NCBI RefSeq assembly: GCF_000524195.1
Contig: NW_020170392.1
Span: 725,590 to 789,589, forward strand
DNA: 64,000 nt
Direction: 5' to 3'
DNA from: Echinococcus granulosus
Lineage: Eukaryota > Platyhelminthes > Cestoda > Cyclophyllidea > Taeniidae
In this document: positions 39,352-53,289 of the stretch, piece after piece
How the letters are laid out: each line of letters starts with the position of its first letter
Position numbering within the stretch: position 1 is the first letter of the stretch
The notes under the pieces: generated by a model
Databases searched by the model: none
What the model was told of the DNA's origin: nothing
What the model saw: the letters and a program-made list of their open reading frames with translations, nothing else
Translations under genes and position numbers: made by a program

Positions 39352-42300
39352 ATGAACACTCAATTACAGGATTCTACAGCCACTCCCCATCAAGGCGATA
39401 CCCCCACAGCTGCACAGTCGAATGCACAGCCACAGCGCGGCACCATCCCTATCTATCGCCGGGGTTACGGAGCAGTGCGCTCTCGCGGCGTGGCGCCGCG
39501 CCCGCTAGTATGGGAGGACGGTCGTCTGCGACATATCCAGGTGCCCGAGGAACCGCCTAACAACCTGCCCTTCCCCGGTGCAGTGGTGGGTCGTGGTGGC
39601 ATCTTCCCACCTCCCTCTTTCCCTCCCCCCTCTTCCTCTGCTGTTTCGCCTGCTACTGGAGGAGAGGGTGGAGAGGGCGATATGGAATTTCGTTCTCCTC
39701 TGCTCAAGGGCCGCGGACGCACTGGCCGGCAACGTGGACGTGGCAAGGTTTCCACCCCTGTCGCATCTTCTTCCCGTTCCTCTTGGCAGCGGGAAGGTGG
39801 TACACCCACCTTCAGAATGCCCGAGATTAATGCAGTACAATTTTGAGTTTTCATCTGCTCCTCCTCCTCATTCTTTCCCTGCCACTAATTCTTTTACTCT
39901 TTGTTTTTAGAACCTGCCCTCTCCACGAAAAAGGCCCATTCTCCCAACTGATCCTTCCCTTCCGCCGTTTAGTCTGTCAGCGGAGGGTGAGTTTATTTGC
40001 CTCTTAATTTTAGGAAAGACTTGGCCAATTGGACATTTTACGTAAGGAATTTTTTTTAGAACCGATTCCCCCGAACAGCGTGCTGTTCCCTGCTTTGGAA
40101 AGTGATCAACCCATCAGCAATGCAAGTGGGCCTCTGTCGAAGAAGATGAAGAGCAGTGGTGTTGACGATTTGGACATTGAAGTTTGTGTTAATTTCACGA
40201 AAATTATGCTTTATAAGTCCAAATACTATTAACGGATTTTTATATAGCAGCTTCTTTCAAGCTCATTTGCTAAATCTTCCTCATTGTCACAAATTAAATA
40301 TGAAATACTATTGGTACATATCCCTTAAATTCTAGATATTAATTTTTCCTTCCTTTTAAAGATCATTCAGCTGCTTCATTGTTTTTGCGTATCGGCGGAA
40401 TTTCAAGTCTTATCCTTTTCTCTTTTTAAATGAATATTTTATCTCCACGCAGACATTGAAAACGTATCGGAGATTGAATGGATACACGTTGTTCACTTTG
40501 GCGATGAAGAAGAAGTACGGCGTGAGTAACGACGATGGGGGTCAGGATCAGAAGTCACAGAATCGACGTTGGCAGGTGAGTACTGGACAAATACGCTTGG
40601 AGTAATTAATTTAACCTCTTTGGCACCTTTTTCGGTACTGCCCATCTGTTTGCTTGATTGTTCTAATTTTCTGGCGACGTGATCACCTAAGTTCGTGATG
40701 CATGTGGGAGGAATTTTGAGGAGTATCGAAACTGGTCCCATAAAATTCAGAAGTTTGTTGTATTTATCAATGGAATTGCACTCTATCACCACATCACACT
40801 TTGCCAAAGTCCTCTTCCAAACTTCGATACACCTCAAATGGTCCATATAACTACCGTGGTTGATCGGTTTGGAACCATGAGCATGTAGTATCGTATGGAA
40901 AATTCACAAGGTTCGTTAACTTGTTTTGTTTGAGACCTAGATCAAAAGTCAGCAAAAATAGGAACACACAAGGACTACACCGTTGCGCTTCAAGGTATAT
41001 TGAATAAACCTTTTTTTGAGAATTTTACCAATTTGTGTTACATTTACGATATATGAAATTGCTCGAAACAAGGGAGTTATGTGGTTTTTACTTACTTGCG
41101 TGGATTTTCTAGTCTCAACACCTGGCTCGTGATTCACTTGACTATCAGCTTTCCTAATGTTAGCAATAATTTGTTCGGCCACTTGGAGCAGCTGGCAGTA
41201 CTTTTCCAAAACACTTTTTTGATTATCATCACAGCTAGGTGCAAATAGACTGGCATGTTGTTTGTGCTTGCACATGGTCTTATAGTCCGCCTCAGCAATA
41301 GACCATAACATGGTGACAGTGAGAGCTTTTGGTGCATCTAGGCGCTGTGGTCAACCCTGCCAGAGCGTGACCGTCAGCAATGGCGAGTGCGAGCGCGGCG
41401 GATGCAAAAGGCGGTGGAGGCAGCGCCGGAGAAGAACCTCGCTGCGGAAGTGAAGCGTGCAAACGAGCTGCGTCGTGCAGAAACCCAACTGGCCCGCTCT
41501 GAGACCTCTAAGTACTCCCTCATGGACTTGGCCGCACATTTCCAACTCCTCTCAGACGTTTTTGCCAGTGCTGCGGATCTCATGGGCGAGTACCGGGTGA
41601 GTTCATCACTACCACTACCCGTTTGGTGGCGAATTGTTGACAAATCGCCCTACATGGCTTATTAATGCCTCTCTGATCTCCTTATACGGAAGATTGAACA
41701 TTAGGAATATTTAATGCTTCACTTTGACTATCATTGGTCTTTTGGAACTGAAAAGGTTTGTAGCCACTAATTTGCGTAGCTTTTAACAGGCGCTCTTGGA
41801 ATTACTGCTAAAAGGGTTAAGAATGTCTGTTTTTGCCTCAGATTACCAGAAAATTGCCTTATATATATTCTGTGTGAAATACTAGTTTTTCTTAAGTCTT
41901 GCCAACAGTTACAATCTCCCATTTGACGGCGTGTCGTTTTATTTTCCAACTATTCTTAGCGCATATTTTTTCGTAAAATTATGATGAAAGAGTTCCTTTG
42001 AGAGACCAATACAACAACGCAGATGGCTCAATGTCGATGAAGTGTCTAGTTTCCGTAGGAAGCAAATTTGGTGAGAAATAGGTTGCACCATCTTTGAAGA
42101 TGCTATTCAAATGCCTTAAAATACTGGCACGTATCGAACCGCGGTGCATCTGCACACGGTCTGTTGAACTCATAGTTCGAGAAACTTGGTTCTAGTTTAC
42201 ATTTTCATGAAATCCACAGCACGAAATCCAAGGATCGTGAAGTGAAGATGCCCGCATTATTCCACTGATTAAAGCGATTGAAATAAAATGCGGGAAAAAG

Positions 42301-42929
42301 TCGTAGAACTAATTTTGAGATGGGATTCTCTTAAATCACGATGGCAAGCTTATACAGTCGCGGCTTTCGCTTGGGCCCTAGCGTAGATCTTCCTCATGAC
42401 TTGCTCTCAAAATTAAACCACCTTACCTACATTTACATTTGGCTACATTAGGTGTTTAAGAAATTCGTACTTGACCTATCTCTTTCTGTTGACAAAGGAT
42501 TCGTGCAATATTTGCTAGTGGTAGGCTGTCACTGATTCGTGTGTAGTTTAGGATTCCTCTCAGCTATTACTCACTTCCCACCTTGGTCTCGGCCTAGGCT
42601 TCATACGTGGTGATTAATTTTGTGATAAATGTCCCTATTCATTAGTCAGTGAACTTTTGGGCTGTAGAAGAGCATTTACAACAATTCTTTATCTAGATTT
42701 ACTTACTTCGTCTACTTGTATTTTGTGAGTAGTTTGGTTACTTGCTTCTTGTTTCAAGGGCCCTGTTTCAATGGAGGAGGTCACTTCATCGCTCCTCGAC
42801 GCTCTCTTGACTTGTCTCATCCCTCTGACTGCCATCGCGAGCGAAGTCGAGGCTCTGGCCGGTGCACCGGATAAGACCACTGTCTGCTCTGGTCTCTCCT
42901 CCCTCGCCCATATTTTCCCCAACTTCTGA
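39352..42929 (+). CDS. HMGXB4: HMG-box protein, HMGXB4-like
   Basis: Six exons: 39352-39834, 39911-39986, 40060-40181, 40453-40575, 41342-41596, 42759-42929, all GT-AG with matching phases; 409 residues. Residues 1-160 are low complexity and Pro/Gly/Arg-rich, with RG motifs (RGRGRTGRQRGRGK). A basic patch resembling a nuclear signal follows (PRKRP; KKMK). The HMG box is at about 235-290 (RRLNGYTLFTLAMKKKYG ... RRWQALWSTLPERDRQQWR). The C-terminal region has MDLAAHFQLLSDVFASAADL and SLLDALLTCLIPLTAIASEV and ends LAHIFPNF, matching the conserved tail of vertebrate HMGXB4 (AAHLQLL ... DNIAYIMPGL). HMGXB4 is a nuclear protein linked to chromatin and transcription. The HMG box is divergent. AATAAA lies at 42972. 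Tandem with PSMD9, 533 bp upstream of it. Confidence 0.85.
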
Positions 42930-43462
42930 GAGGTTAAACCCTCTTAATGTGCAGCACTTTTCAGCGTCGAAAATAAATATTTTATCATCAACTACTGTTT
43001 ACCTTCTCGAATATCATTTTTATCTTAGTTCCCTTCTAACGATCCTTGTTTTGCGACTGCTGTGGCTAGTTTGACATCTATAAAATCGGGATCAGGTTCT
43101 TAGCTGAAATATGTATTACAAGGCCATCTCTAGCAACTTAATCAAACAGAGTTTAGGGTTGGGAGTCGCGTACTTGAGTCCATTTAACTATTGAAACAAT
43201 TTAGGTTTCAGTGTGGAAACACTGCCAAATGTAGACAGGAGGTTGTAAACGATCACCTGAGCTCTAGTAAATGATATTCGGGTCTCATCTTCCAAGAGGC
43301 GATCACTGCTGGTGGTTGTTCGCAGTAATCCTTATATCAAGAAAGGGTAAAGCCAATGCCCTTTTTCAGTGGGTTGCAGCCAGAGTAATTTTAGGTACAA
43401 TCTTCACCATGCTTTTAAACCACTCTGCTTCAAAATTGACCCTCTTATTGCTAGACGCAAGG
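42930..43462. other. HMGXB4-PSMD9 intergenic region
   Basis: Contains the HMGXB4 poly(A) signal (42972-42977) and presumably the PSMD9 promoter. No repeat or other gene is recognised. Confidence 0.4.
42972..42977 (+). terminator. poly(A) signal of the HMGXB4-like gene
   Basis: AATAAA 43 bases after the TGA stop at 42927-42929. Confidence 0.65.
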
Positions 43463-46400
43463 ATGGCTGACAATTCAGCGGATATGATTCTTTTTCAAGA
43501 ACTGGAAAGGAAACGCCTGGCGATTGTTAACGAAATTAACACTTATACAGCTGTTTTAGAGGGGGTAAGTTCTCGTATTTTCTTTAAAGTCGGTTATGAT
43601 TCATCTCTCAGTGAAAACCTCGAACGATTCATAAACATTGAACATTATGCTTTTGTGTATGAATTGTCCAATTGCCTTACTTGATAAGTAGAAGAAGATA
43701 AGACCTAAAATACCGTTACTATGCCAAAGTCAGGAAGAGTGCAAAGTCGGAGACGTCCACTCCCAGAATAAATTTGTCACTATGAGTTGAACCATTTCGA
43801 AAGTGTGCCTAGTAGTAGTTGGTGGTTTTGAAACCACGTTCTGAGAGGTGAGATCATTCAATAGGAACAAATTGATTCTCTTGCAAGACGAAGCTGCCTT
43901 TACAAACCATAGATAGTACCTAGTATTGTGAAATCACTCACCAAATTCAACCGACCTTACACTACCAAGCGCATAAGATAGACAAATTATGTTGTCGCTG
44001 TGCACTTTCACTGTGACATCATGTCTAAGGCCAAGTATGACGGACTCTTGATTCGAAATCGGACATTTTATCTTCGCTGAGTTGAAGAAACCACCGTGAA
44101 GGGTAGGTGATGTTTAATTAAGTTCCTTTGACGACGAATTGACAGTTAATCCACCCCATTGTTTCTTTCACAGAACCGAAATGTCGGTATGCATGGTCCT
44201 CTGTTAGACTCAGAGGGATTTCCACGCAGTGACATCGACGTGGTCGCTGTGAGAACCGCGCGCAATCGAATTATTTGTACGTCACTTGATTGCCTTTTTG
44301 TTCAACTCAATTCTACCGTGGATAGTGCCATCTCTGTTTCTTTTTTCCCCCTGCAATGTGTTAACTGGTCGGATGTCCCTAATAAACATTCGGCAATTAA
44401 ATCTGCAATAACTAGAGAATGGTGTTCATGGAAATTTGGTGTTTTTCTACTCTGTTTGGAAGCTGTTTTGAAGGGAAATTTTCCCTTTGACCAACCGATT
44501 GCCGTTGGACCATATGTCTGACCGTTCTTAGATGCCACAGTCTGACTTCCTTCATTCCTCTTCATTGTCCAGAAGCCTACCCTGACTATTCTTAGTCTTG
44601 TAACACGAGGGAGGCATTACATCTATCATATTTCATTAAGCCTTCACTTTTTTCGAAGTTTTTATAGGTAGTTTTTGATGAACCACTTTGCCTTGTTGAA
44701 TGCAGGCCTCTTTCCCTCCGCTGTTGAAAGTAAGTTTAGCGGTTGTTGACAAGTTCAGGCCATAGTGGCTACTTTGATTTTCGGTCATATCATGGCTCCT
44801 CTTTGGGGCGGAAACTTTCTTCAATGTGCGTGAATGATGTTCCAGTAGAATGGTACTTGTCTGAGGTGCGTACGTTGCTGGACGAGCCTTTTCAGTTTCC
44901 CACAATTTGACCCCTACAGTGGTGACGTAAAACTTGATTCATTTCGCCCTTCCTTGTTCTACCCGGCCCATCAGTCCTTCCATATGCTTGCAATAAAGCT
45001 GCTTCCAGACTCGTGCGTCTTCTAATGTCCTCAGCAATATCTCGGTGATGCGAATATTGGCGAACCCACTCCCGTATAACAGTGATTCCGATTTCTCGGG
45101 TAGGCTAATACTCCTAAATGATGTGGAAGAAGGATACTTATTGCGGGTAGAAGAATTTGTGGGAATTCAAAACGGAGTTATTGAAACCTCGTCAACTTTT
45201 GAAAAACATTCCCTTCTCTGAGTTTTCTATGAGCGACCTTTAGTGGAACTGAATCAAAATAATCCATAAAAGAGCTGTTTGTAACCTTGATTTGAAAACA
45301 GTGGATGATGATTGCGATCCGAAGAACTGACACCTCCCAATTTTGTTGAACAGTGTTAAAGTGGCCACGCAGTGAGATGAAGGAATGCTCCATGCTTCGT
45401 ACCTCATCTGATTTATTTTGCTTTGGGTAAAATTTTACGAAAGGTAATTAAAATGCAAGGTTTTCCCATAACCAAAAATCGTCCATCATTGACTAATAAC
45501 TTTTGAGTAAGTCTCAGTACAGTCTCCAAAGTGTCCGGGAAAGGTTCTTGTGTTGGTAGGGTGAAACTCTGCTCATGCCGCTAGTCTCAATCTTTCCATA
45601 CCCTCATAATATTGCCACCTTCAGAAGAACATTAGTGATAACTGAGAAGGTGCAACTTTGAGTCCCCACTAGGTTTGGTAGTCACTATTTATCAAAATAT
45701 TTTTTTTCTCTGCATTAAAAACAATGGAAGCGTGCCCCAAATCGCACCGAACAGTGCGTCTATTGGTTTCATCTCTTCTATTTACAGGCCTCAACACAGA
45801 CCACAATGAAGTGATGAAACAGTTGGAGGCAGTTTCGGCACGTCTGCTCTCCAAGACGCAAGCGGGTGTGGAAGGGATGAATACTGATTTTACCGCCACT
45901 GTGCCTTCCAGTGAACCACCGTCCCGCTCCGTGCCCTTCCTGCTGGTCGATCAGGTGACTCCTGGCTCCCCTGCCGACCTGGCGGTGAGTCGACTGGCAT
46001 TGCCAGCGATCCGGCTCTGTGAAATCCTATCCTTATGTAATGGTGTTTGGGACATGAGGCTACTTTTATTGCCTTCTAATGCTTGTCATCATTTAAAACC
46101 AATTTGAAGTAGGTAATGGTAGCAACCATCTTTGGCAATGAAAAGTGTATCTGGAGCTCGTGTGAGGTGGTGGGGCGACTTTCATCATAAATCTACCAGC
46201 GGTCCACATAGGCCAAGTTCTTGTTTGGTATATGCATGGGCAATTCATGTACTTGGGTAAGGTTTACGGGCGCCTTTTTTGTTTTGATGCTGTTCAGACC
46301 AAACTGTCCTTCTGGGGCGATTTGTGTAGGAAACTAACCGATTCATAGGGTGATAATGCATGAATTTTCCAAATTATCGCAGTATGTAAGGCTGCATTAA

Positions 46401-49400
46401 TTTCCTGCTATCCTTGGTACAAATTTTTTTCTCGTGACCACTCGAGTATTTATTGTCTGATGAAATTGAAGTAAGATGTACCGCTTTCAGTGGCAGATTT
46501 TTCCAACCACCTTTGATTAGCGTCTTATTGCGAATCATTTTTGTAATCGTGTCAATACGACAGACCTTTTTGTTTGCGAAATCAACTTCGATAACTTAAC
46601 ACTACCCGAATCTGAGGGGAAACTCGACCACCGCAGTCCATAAAATTGTTTTATTTTAAGTTTTAGTAATCAAAATAATTAATTTTCCACTCCTCAGACC
46701 AAGGAAATTCTGTGTCTCCATGTTTTCGGCTCCATCTGACACAACCAACGCCTCAAAACTGGTGAAGAAAGCATGTCACGCATATATGACGTGTTAGGCA
46801 TGGCCAAACTTTCAGGAATCCACCCCAATTTTCTTCGCATATCACCTGAGATTTTTAAATTATATAAAACGGTGTACCAGCTTCTCCAAAATCGCCAGAA
46901 CTTTCTTAGGAGAAACCCTGATGTTCGTGTAATCTTTGATTCGTTGGAAACTACATAAAATCGTTGCTAGCATGATGGGAAATTGCAATTGCTTGCCAAA
47001 AGGTGTGTGTGCGCACTGAATAGGTATCTCATTTAGCCAATAGTTTCAAACTTACACAACCCCTTGAGGCCTTGGGGTAGATTTCCTCCACTAATTTCCC
47101 TTTAACATTGTTAGAAAATCCCTCAATTAATCCCATCACGCTGTATTTTGATGATGATGGTGACGCTAACGACTGTCCGAAACTGTGTACCCAGTCGGTC
47201 TGCGCACAAGGCTCAGAGGAATCCGGTATTAATCCCTGCGTCATTATCTATGTTTATGAAAGGATACTTTTTAGTTCCTTGGTATTGGCGAATATTTTTG
47301 TTATTCAAAGTGGTGGATGCATTTTAGCCCCCTCCCAACTATGCCAGTTCATGTTGCTGGGTGGATTGCTTTAAACCGATTGTTAAAATGCAATAGGATT
47401 CGCCACTTCTTATACATTAATTCTACGGAAAGTTGTGTGGTAAATTGGGGGAACTTCCACTTGCCCTGCTTTCTGGTGAACTATTCAGGCAATTTTTCAA
47501 TTGAAGTTTTTTAGTTCTAAAATCTGCTTGGTTGACTGTAGCATGATTTGACTCCTACAAGTGAAAACTAGCTTTTTGTTTGGCATCACAATGTGTTATT
47601 CGATGGAGCAGTTATTTAACCCCTTCTCCACTAGTGCTACAGTGAAGATTCGACCACCATACCTTAGATGTTTGATTGTCCCAACATTTACAAAGTGTAT
47701 AACCCACCTCAAAACACTACCACCTAATACAAGGTGGCGCAACCGGTTATGCATGACCTGACAAGGAAAAAATCTTGTTGTCACGTATACTTGATGCGGA
47801 CAACTAATTTGTTGCACTGTGATTTAAAAGCAAGTGCCAGGGTGGTGCAGCAGAAGTAAAAATTCGAGTCAGTGCATACAAAATACTTGAACTGTTTACT
47901 GCGAGTTCCCTTCACCACTTTCTGTCAACCTTTCAAACATCCTTTGAGATGGTTCCTGGAATGCTCCTTTGGTAACCTCAAAGATTTCTCTTTTGATGGG
48001 TCGAGAATAAAATATTTTAGTTGTACTTATAAATAATTGTGGTCGTTGCGACGAAATAATTAGCCTTATCTCATTCTTTGAAGCGAGCCTTGGAAACTGA
48101 ACTGGTTTGTTGTGGGACAACGGAAAAACTTTGTACTCTTTGTTGAATCCATCTTCATAGTCATATCACTTTCCACTGAAATGGGGGAATATTCGTCACT
48201 TCTTGGTGTTAATTAAGAACAGGTAGTTCTCTCGCATTAGATAAAATAATTTGCTATCCTTTTGATGAGCGCTTTCATCCTTTTCTTTCTGATGAATCAT
48301 TCTCGGGGATTTTTGATCGCGCCAACAATTCAAATTAATTTCGTCTCCCACTCGGCTTGGTCAACTTTGGTCTGGGTTAACTGTCATACAAATTGTTTTG
48401 ATCTTTACTTTTATTTATTGAAAGGTGGGAATGTGTTGGCCCACCCTTTGAGCAATCTGATGTGATCGAGTATTCGGTTCTCAAACAGGGGTACTGAAAT
48501 CCGATCTCTGGCTGTTGACAATTTGGAATTCCCCCGTGTACGTATCCGTGCATTTAGGTGCATCCACTACCCTGCATATTCCGTCAACCCGTTCTCTGTC
48601 GTGGGCCAAACACTTCCCCCTACCTGTTCAAAAGCTGGTGTTTCATCCTTCTGCCACTATGACGTCCCAAACTTGAAGATTTTATGTAGGTGGGAGGAAC
48701 AGTTTCTTGTTGGAATGTCGATTTTCAAGATTTGTAGTCCTTTGAAAGGAATAGTCACGGAACAGATTTGCAAGTAGTCGAATCGAAAATCTTCTTCTGG
48801 GTGATTGGAGGATAAAACTGCTTCGGCGGCAGCAGCGGTAGCAGCAACACCCACCTATGCATCTTCACATCGTCCCTCGAAGAGGAATTCGTACTTGCAC
48901 GCACCCACCTGATTTATGCGTTACTGGTGCTGCTGCTTCTGCTGGCGTTGTTGTTGTTTTTGTCCATGCGTCAATACACCGCACACCCACCCGTAGTGCG
49001 TGTGCGCGTTTGGAGACCCCATACACGCCCTTTCTTCTTCCCCCTCTGCCGGGTCGATAAACTCTGGCCCGAGGGTACCGCTTTCCTGCCTGACTGCCCG
49101 TCCCCACTCTCCCGCCCCACCCGCCTGTCTGTGCTGTGCTGTTCTGTTCTGCGGTGTGGGCTGGGCTCCGTTAGTACACGAATTGCCTTGAGGTTTGTCA
49201 GCACTGTCCTACCCTGTGGTGTTACACTCCGCCCCACATGCCGTTCTCAGTGTAATCTCCCTCTGGGATAGACTGAATGGACCTCATAGTGAAATTAACC
49301 GGTTAATTGTTTATCTGGACAGACAAAGTAAAGATCCCCTAACCACCACCTTGGTCATTCAAACTCAGCACTTTCGTCCTTTCCCACAGCACAACCAACC

Positions 49401-51351
49401 TCGACTAATTTGAAGTGTAGATTTTAACCAAGAGAGTAGAAAATATGATTTCAATGCGTTCGTAGTATCCCACTCTGGTACCCTAAAGAGAATTTCCTTA
49501 AGGGTAGTGCTGAAGAAGAGAAACGTTTTTACACACCCTGAATTTGTACTTGTAAATGGGACTAGATGTCGGAGATATCAGGTGTGGTATTCTCACCACT
49601 AGATAATCACAGGCCGAACAGAATAGACGACTGGGAAACAGAAGTGGGATAGGAATGGTGGCCAGGACTAGGTTGTCTGCTTCTAGAAATAAAGCGTTGT
49701 AAATACTGCATTTGTGCTCACCGCAAGCCCGTTTTTCGCTCAAAAAGGATTATAGGTTGCGATTGTGGTTATTTTTATGAATAAAAGTATTTGGGCGTCA
49801 TTTAAGGTAGTGGTTCTAGGTGTGACAGACAGCATCAACTAGTAAGCGCCTCTCCAGGTTCCAGTCTTGTGTTGCTTACAGACAGGTGTACCGTGCGAAT
49901 TCACTCTACCCACTCGTGATGTTTTTATCCAAGGACATTTACCCCTATGAAAATTCCAGAAATGGAATTTCGGAGGTGTCTACACGAGTTAACAATGAAG
50001 TTAAGAGCCAAAGAAACATCGCATTGAGTCTTTGGTTCCGCTCGTACAAACAGAGCGGCAGTTTTTATTACCTTATTACAAAGGCTAAGAGACCATTGGG
50101 GGTCATAGGTAGAGCCTGAAGCACCGGTTACGCTCACCTGTGCCCATAACAGTCGAAGTAGTTAGGGTTGCCTCGCCTAATCCACAAACTATTTATTGAA
50201 TGCTATTGTCCGTTTCCTCTCTCTCTCCCTCTAGGGCATATGTGTTGACGATCGGGTGACCCGCTTTGGCTCAATCCTAGCCTCCAACTTTACCGGCCTT
50301 CAGGCTATCGCAGCAGTGGTCAAATCTACCAAACCCAAGGTAGTCACACCTGACTTTCCCGCCTCTTCCTGTCTTGATCCTCCAGTCTCCGCACTCGCTG
50401 TGTCGGAATGTAGTAGATTGATGAGCTGGTGGGCAAGGTGCAAGATTTTACATTGTCTCTTAGGTACTGTGAGAGGTGATCATTATCATTATTTCCAAGC
50501 GCAGGCTACGAGGTGTGATTATTTTTTGGGGTAGAATTTTCTTACGACAGTAGGTCAAAAATGAGCAGTATTTTGTTTGGAAGCGTGTTCCTTCGGTATG
50601 GAATTAATACTGCCGAAGAGAGGACTAATGGACGATACTTTAAATGGTTTGCATGAGAAGTTCCCATCTGCCAGGCCACTTTAGAATTGAAAGTGGACTA
50701 GAAGCTTAAATGGTAATGCAGGTGGATGGGATGAATGAGAGTGAAGGCAGTTGTGTCGAATCAAAAATCGCGAGTTTTGTCGTGTTGGATTACCACAAAC
50801 CGGTTGTCGAAGTGGAAGCGCGATGTGATAAACTGGATTAGCCGACTTGGATTGGTTCGACCGCTACCGGGGTAAAAGATTCGAGCACTAAAATAAGTGC
50901 AAACAATGGGTGCTCAGGTGCATTGCTTCCCTTGTCTTCAATTTACTTACCATCCCTCTCTTGTATCAGGGTGCGATTCCGGTGACACTGCTGAGGCGGT
51001 GCGGTGAAAGCACATCGACACACCACTCGATTCTGTACAAACCGGAGGGTAACAAAAGCCTGGGGTAAGCTGCCATTTACCTACGTTCCTCTCCTATACA
51101 AAACGAGGTCTGTGGTCACCTGTCTTTCTTAGCAAAGTTAGAAACGAGTTTTTTTTACCTCCTTGTTTCTTGACCACATTGTCCTCAACCGAACTGACCC
51201 ACAATCAGACAATAATGGTTATTGGACTTGATCTAGGCTAGGCCCTCCCCTTCACCTTCCTCGAACCGCCTGTCCTGCTTCCATACCTGCGACCATTATT
51301 ATAAAAGTTACCTTTTTTTTCTGTAGGTTACATATCGTTCCGCTCACATGA
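43463..51351 (+). CDS. PSMD9: 26S proteasome non-ATPase regulatory subunit 9 (p27/Nas2 assembly chaperone)
   Basis: Assembly chaperone of the 19S base. It holds the Rpt4-Rpt5 module and binds the Rpt5 C-terminus through its PDZ domain, and it is not part of the mature particle. Six exons: 43463-43564, 44174-44276, 45788-45984, 50235-50339, 50970-51064, 51327-51351; all GT-AG with consistent phases, 208 residues (human 223). The N-terminal helix is FQELERKRLAIVNEINTYTA. The family signature follows as LLDSEGFPRSDIDVVAVRTA RNRIIC. The PDZ domain, about 110-200, runs PFLLVDQVTPGSPADLA, GICVDDRVTRFGSILASNFT and GAIPVTLLRRCGES. The tail LGLHIVPLT matches the family's LGCxIxPL ending, carried on a 25-base last exon. 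The third intron is 4250 bp. The ATG sits in an A/G-rich context. Confidence 0.95.
45985..50234 (+). other. 4.25-kb third intron of PSMD9
   Basis: Mostly AT-rich. A GC-rich, CCACC/CACAC-rich island lies at about 48800-49270, in which all frames are open; it resembles a promoter-type or composition-biased patch more than a gene. A short open frame at 46773-46958 (MSRIYDVLGMAKLSGIHPNF...) and another from 47114 (ENPSINPITLYFDDDGDAND...) have no recognised relatives. No TRIM copy is seen in this intron. Confidence 0.4.
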
Positions 51352-53280
51352 AGTGCTCTGTTCATTGTGCTTTTTAAAAAAGGTATTGTTGACCAGACTC
51401 TCCTCCTCTTTTCTGTAATGGAGTGAGAGTGACTTTACATTTGTTTTTCGTTACTTACGTTTTTGGATGGGTAGTCGGGGCGGGGGTGGCATCAAAATAA
51501 TGGCAAATAAAAACCGGGAGTGAGGATAAGCAGCCATCATCGAACTTTTGAAAAACGTCCGAGTGGTATACCTCACTGCAATTGACCTATTTTGGATGAA
51601 TTTCCTCCGAACGAGACTGCTGTGTGTTCGGAGGTGTTTGAAAGGCTTCATTCAGATTATTGCTACTACTTGGAATTGGAGGGATTTTGGTCAATGGACT
51701 GTTAATTTCCGTTTTTTGCTTCGGGTGTATGAAATGGCAGGGGTTCAACTTATCCACGCAAACTATTACCAATGTAGTAGTGTTTATTATTTCCGAGAAG
51801 AGGTCAACAACAACAATACATTCACGTTAATCTTTGATCCCAAGGCTAGTTAATGGCTTCTGAGAGTTTTTTTTCTGAGGAATGCTGTCTACCTGTTATT
51901 GTACTCTGCGAATTTACATCCCAACCGATCCCTCGCTTTGGTTCCACGACTTTGAGTTCATTTACCCTGATAAGTTTTCAATTCACTGGCAGTCTTTGGG
52001 TTTCGAAAGCAGATGGAGAGTCTCTGCAAGGATTCGAAAAAAAAGTGATAGCAGAAAATACACACCTGTGGAAGGGATCATAGTGAAGAGGCCAAACCAG
52101 ACTGATAGAACTTTGTGGTAGCCAGCGTGCGAGTTTGAACAAAATGAGTCAAGGTAGCAACTTTAATAAACATAATGGAGCAGTTTAAGTGTTGTTTCAA
52201 TAACATAAAATGCTTTTCTAATCTCCTGATTATTCGTAGGCTCCAAAGACTTTAAAAGAACTTTTATCAGTTCTTCTTAAATGGGATTTCGCGTAACAGG
52301 AGGGGCGATAAATCTACTGTCTGAATTGTCGAGATGCTTCGCTATTGTTGGCCGCTTGCATTTTAAGCCAGTAGTAGAGTATTTAATCTGGGAATCGGGT
52401 GGTATAACCGATGCTTTTTTTAGCCGTATGTCAGGGCTCGCAGTCATTCATCCCATCCCGCATTTCGAGCCCTCCAGCCCACCTTTCCCGTTATAAATGG
52501 GCAATTCATAGCTGCCTGTCTTAAAAAACATTCCTCACTACTTGCCAACGGGATTCCCCAACGGAGGGCATAAAAAATGAAGACCAGTGAAGTTTACGAG
52601 ATGCATCTCAGCCATGTGAATCAGGAGTCTTCTTCCCAAGATGTGAATTTGTCGGGCATGTGGGATCAACAAACCCAACTACTTTTGTAGCGATCGGTTT
52701 CGGTGGTTTTGGGGAAAGCAAGTCAAGTAGCTCATTACGGATCTGATTACAGCGTCTCTGATTCGAACCTTCTGGTGCTTCTGCACCGCCATAACAAGTG
52801 CGCGTGAGGATCCAGTCTGTTATGCGTAACTGTCAAAAGGGCTACGTGGCTGCGCAGACACCGTGGTGAATCTGGTGCATCTATACAACCCCAAAATGTG
52901 TATATCTTAAAGTGCAATCAAATTTAACATGTAAAAATGGGCATTTTCAAATAACTAATGGCTGCGAAAAATTACCAGAACTGAATAGATCCCAAATGAA
53001 TTCAGTGACTCCGTTGGGGCCCTATTGCATTGAAGTGGCGCGGACATAGGAAAATACGGTTTCATATATCACAATCTGTTTGATAACCTTCGATCAATGA
53101 TAACAAGGAACATTGTTTGACTTTTGCAATGAAAAGCAACAGAAGCCATCGCAGTAAACAACCAGCTAACCGGTAGACATCCCGTGATAGGCTGTGGTAG
53201 AAGTGCGCCGCTGTCTGCTGTTCCCAGGCCGTCAGTGGAAGAGGCAGTTTTCATTTATGGCGAATTTGTTTTTGGAGGAC
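51352..53280. other. intergenic region after PSMD9
   Basis: AT-rich with several medium open frames of random-looking composition. No gene, repeat or RNA recognised. Confidence 0.35.
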
Positions 53281-53289
53281 TTTTGTGCA

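Noticed and set aside
39465..39910. Long frames on both strands over the first HMGXB4 exon
   Set aside because: Shadow frames in a GC-rich, low-complexity coding exon; only the frame starting at 39352 splices into the HMG box.
48857..49413. Multiple overlapping open frames in the PSMD9 intron
   Set aside because: Composition-driven, mutually overlapping on both strands, with repetitive Pro/Arg/Thr content and no recognisable family.
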